Assembly: GCF_004804315.1 (NCBI RefSeq)
Contig: NZ_SRXX01000018.1
Span: forward strand, 1 to 64,000
Direction of reading: 5' to 3'
Origin: Flagellimonas onchidii
Lineage (GTDB): Bacteria; Bacteroidota; Bacteroidia; Flavobacteriales; Flavobacteriaceae
DNA length: 64,000 bases
In this document: in pieces, positions 61,590 through 64,000 of the stretch
Numbering within the stretch: the first letter of the stretch is position 1
How the letters are laid out: each line of letters begins with the position of its first letter
Notes under the pieces: generated by a model
What the model was told of the DNA's origin: nothing
Databases searched by the model: none
The model's input: only the letters and a program-made list of their open reading frames with translations
Translations under genes and position numbers: made by a program

Positions 61590-63824
61590 TTATCTGATAA
61601 CCGTTATAGTTCCTTGTTTTAGGTTTTCTCCTGCTTTGGATAAAGTGTAATAGAAAACCATACTTTGTTTGTTGAATGATGTTGTTGATTGAGGCCAGTT
61701 GTTTTCATAATTAGGTTGGCTAAAGACTTCCTTGCCTCTTTCGTCATAAATGGTTACCAACACATCATCTTTTCTGGAATAGGTGTTTGGCAAGACCCAT
61801 AGATCGTTAATTCCATCCCCATTCACTGTAATGACATTTGGAATCGCAAAATTGTCTCTGTAGGCTACCGAAATCACTCGATTTACGGTACAATCACCAA
61901 AGTTTGCTACCAACAGATATTCACCTTCTAGTTGGAAGTCATATGAATCCAGTGTGCCCAAAAGCGAGTTGTTGGCATCGAACCATTGGTATGATTCCGC
62001 ACCACTTGCGGTTACCGTTTCTGTTTCCCCTTCTATGATTATTAATTCTTCAGGCTTGTCCAACACCAATAGTGAGTCATCAAAAGCGTTAATGGTCAGT
62101 TCGTTAGAGATAACCGGACAATTATGGGTTTTGATAATAAGTTGATAAACGCCCGTTTCAGTGGCTGTTATCGTTTCCGAAGAGGTATCAACGACAGTAC
62201 CATCTTTAAGCCATTCAAAAGTTTGGCCATCCAAACTTTCAGAACTATTAAGGACTATGGGGTCGGCTCCATCACATAAAACCGTTCCATTTGCTGTAAT
62301 TTCCAAAGTGATATTTGTAATTAATGAAACAGATAACTGGTTTGAAGAGGCATTAAAACTATCCAACGTTCCTTCCAGCGTGTATGATCCATTTTGTAGG
62401 AAATCTGATATAGTAATTGTTTTGGAGGTTTCTCCGGCCAGGGTATTTCCTTCGTGCTTCCATTGATAGGAGAAAGCAGATTCCAAATCTGAAGTGACAT
62501 CGGTTTTGGCACCTGAACTTCCAACCGCATTTATTGTTGTTAGATTTAAGGTTACATCTGAATTTTGACAGGATGTGTAGGCCCCGACATATTCCACTAC
62601 AAACTCAAAGGAATCTGGTGAGACCACAGTTGTACTTTCGGAATCCACAAGTGCGCCTGAGCAGCCTCCTCCGGTTTCGTTTACCCTTGCAAAATAGGCT
62701 CCAATTTCACTTATTTCCAGAGTACTGTTTGTTTCACCTGAGATTGCAGAACCATCTTTATACCATTGATAAGTTGGAGTTATTGCAGTTGAGGATACAG
62801 ATAAGGTTTTGGTCTGTGAAGGCAACAGAACAATGTTGGCATCATTTTCTCTGGAAACTGAAAAATTACCCAGGTTTCTTATGGTGACGGCAGCCGAACG
62901 CTCTGTACATATAGAAGGACCATCGACTTCAACTTCATATGAGCCCTCAAAACCTGTTGCCGAAGTGTTTATATTAAAAGTATGTTCGTCAACAGTTGGG
63001 CCAGACACAACAGTCCCGTCTTTGTACCAGGTATAAGTGTGGCCCATTCCAGAGATATTTGCTTCAAGCGTATGTGAATCTCCTTCGCAAAGCCCAACGT
63101 CATCGGCACCGTTTAGGGCGATACCTGTGCTGGCACCTGTTTCAATCGTTATGGTATTCCATGAAAGAGTATCTGCAAAACCTGAACAAATAGGCCCAAA
63201 ATCCAACTCTACGAGGTACATTCCCGGAGTGCTTACTGTAAGCTCATGACTTTTTTCTGAAAGCAGGGTTCCACTTCTGTACCAGTTATATTGATATCTA
63301 TCCGCATTTGGAACATTATGTGGTGAGAGGGTAACTGACCCACCGCCACACACTTGAATAACACCTCCCGAAGGGATGTCACCACTTCCGTCTTGACTGA
63401 AGAAAATACGAGTGTCAAAATCATTATAGTGCATCGGATATGCGTCAGTGGCTGGACTTGTTTTTGCAGGACTTGTACTTCGGACCCTTAGCTTGTAGTT
63501 TTCACCCCGAACGGTAGTTGGGACTGAAAAGTTAAAGTCAAAGTCAAAGTCATTGTTTTTATCTGCTACGCGGGCTAGCTCGGTTGGAGAGCCAAAATTT
63601 CCATCTTGGTCTGAAAGCTCAAGAACGAACTCGTTATCCGAGTCTACCAAGGGCAGGGTCCATTTAAAACTTACATCAAATGAATTGAAACCTGAAGAAG
63701 CACAAGCTGCCGTCCATACCGTAGTTGGCTTTTCAAGAACTTGGGCACTTAGAATGCCTGTAGCAAGACACAGTATTGCAATTATCTTTGCAATTATTCG
63801 ATTATATGAACTAGTTTTTTCCAT
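61590..63824 (-). CDS. T9SS type B secreted Ig-like protein
   Basis: 744 residues. A signal peptide (RIIAKIIAILCLATGILSAQ) is followed by an N-terminal fibronectin-like region (DVSFKWTLPLVDSDNEFVLEL), about five Ig-like/PKD-like modules with the recurring YxWYxDGxxxSGxT pattern (TYTWYKDGTVVSG, TYQWYKDGSAISG, TFEWLKDGTVVDT), and a C-terminal gliding-motility-associated type B sorting domain (IPNVITVNGDGINDLWVLPN, VTIYDERGKEVFSQPN). Exported through T9SS and attached at or released from the surface. First gene of the adhesin run visible here. A short stem-loop precedes it. Confidence 0.9.
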   Translation of the reverse strand: MEKTSSYNRIIAKIIAILCLATGILSAQVLEKPTTVWTAACASSGFNSFDVSFKWTLPLVDSDNEFVLELSDQDGNFGSPTELARVADKNNDFDFDFNFSVPTTVRGENYKLRVRSTSPAKTSPATDAYPMHYNDFDTRIFFSQDGSGDIPSGGVIQVCGGGSVTLSPHNVPNADRYQYNWYRSGTLLSEKSHELTVSTPGMYLVELDFGPICSGFADTLSWNTITIETGASTGIALNGADDVGLCEGDSHTLEANISGMGHTYTWYKDGTVVSGPTVDEHTFNINTSATGFEGSYEVEVDGPSICTERSAAVTIRNLGNFSVSRENDANIVLLPSQTKTLSVSSTAITPTYQWYKDGSAISGETNSTLEISEIGAYFARVNETGGGCSGALVDSESTTVVSPDSFEFVVEYVGAYTSCQNSDVTLNLTTINAVGSSGAKTDVTSDLESAFSYQWKHEGNTLAGETSKTITISDFLQNGSYTLEGTLDSFNASSNQLSVSLITNITLEITANGTVLCDGADPIVLNSSESLDGQTFEWLKDGTVVDTSSETITATETGVYQLIIKTHNCPVISNELTINAFDDSLLVLDKPEELIIIEGETETVTASGAESYQWFDANNSLLGTLDSYDFQLEGEYLLVANFGDCTVNRVISVAYRDNFAIPNVITVNGDGINDLWVLPNTYSRKDDVLVTIYDERGKEVFSQPNYENNWPQSTTSFNKQSMVFYYTLSKAGENLKQGTITVIR

Positions 63825-63847
63825 CAGCGTTAGTTTTAAGAGGTTAT

Positions 63848-63861
63848 GGGCAATAATGCCC
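63848..63861. repeat. Perfect small inverted repeat upstream of the adhesin run
   Basis: GGGCA-atta-TGCCC type stem (5 bp arms, 4-base loop) in the 90-base gap upstream of the T9SS gene. A second weak stem (tcggc ... gccga) lies near 63896-63914, at the end of the upstream gene. They may be leader or terminator structures; no T-run follows. Confidence 0.3.
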
Positions 63862-63914
63862 TCTCGTTGCGCCCCTTAAATTTGTTCAGTTGTCTTCGGC
63901 TGTCTCAAGGCCGA

Positions 63915-64000
63915 CTATTTCATATAATATTCAATAACAAATATGATTTTATTTTCAGCTTCGGGAAAGATATTGTTGTAGGTGGCACCAAAACTGTTGT
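63915..64000 (-). CDS. C-terminal end of an unidentified gene (runs off right edge)
   Basis: On the minus strand one frame is open from the window edge to TAG at 63915 and encodes NSFGATYNNIFPEAENKIIFVIEYYMK. The alternating pattern and aromatic end are compatible with a last beta-barrel strand, but the fragment is too short to assign. It is in the same direction as the adhesin run and 90 bases upstream of it, so it may belong to it. Confidence 0.4.
   Translation of the reverse strand, partial: NSFGATYNNIFPEAENKIIFVIEYYMK

Overview
The window looks like a chromosomal segment of a marine Flavobacteriaceae bacterium (Bacteroidota), perhaps close to Muricauda/Allomuricauda, although the genus is a guess. 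The evidence: roughly 40% GC, -7 boxes of the Bacteroidota type TAnnTTTG with almost no Shine-Dalgarno sequences, a TonB-dependent barrel with a carboxypeptidase-like N-terminus, sulfatases, type IX secretion (T9SS) type B sorting domains, PorP/SprF proteins and a SprB-like giant adhesin.

Layout. 1-2000 is a small accessory patch at the 3' end of a tRNA with a CAU anticodon. It holds the edge of an IS481-like element, a membrane protein and a proteasome-like Ntn hydrolase. 2.1-12 kb is housekeeping: methylmalonyl-CoA epimerase, RbfA, a LolE-like permease, DusB, a TonB-linked barrel, EF4/LepA and a cation/proton antiporter. 12-15 kb is a universal stress protein coupled to a SulP anion transporter. 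15-22 kb carries a metallo-beta-lactamase-fold hydrolase, secreted S8 and M1 peptidases, RnpA and an S41 protease. 22-25 kb has two sulfatases. 25.3-27.8 kb is a DUF2157/DUF4401/GDYXXLXY membrane set whose middle gene has two frameshifts. 27.8-29.7 kb is a likely restriction-modification pair: a C5 cytosine methyltransferase overlapping a PD-(D/E)XK-like gene.

29.7-39.4 kb is a mosaic of short, functionally unrelated genes, mostly on the minus strand: an iodotyrosine-deiodinase-like flavoprotein, a nucleotidyltransferase-HEPN fusion, a two-gene HEPN operon, GrpB, two VOC proteins, two AraC regulators, a GNAT gene broken by one in-frame TGA, ElaA-type GNAT, a CDF metal exporter and RpiB. Between rpiB and rnr lies an AT-rich, gene-free region of about 590 bases with several DnaA-box-like 9-mers and an apparent change of G/C bias across it. 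It is a candidate replication origin.

40-43.7 kb carries RNase R, a DUF2807 protein, a LysE-family exporter, a terminator and tRNA-Cys. From 63.8 kb down to 43.7 kb, a tightly spaced minus-strand run encodes a surface-adhesion module: a T9SS type B Ig-like protein, a PorP/SprF barrel fused to two SPOR-like domains, a 4,799-residue SprB-like adhesin with about forty repeats and one embedded non-repeat domain, and a second PorP/SprF protein. folB follows, probably with its own promoter.

The least explained items are the proteasome-like hydrolase/membrane pair, the PorP-SPOR fusion beside the giant adhesin, the rpiB-rnr intergenic region and the two-gene HEPN operon.
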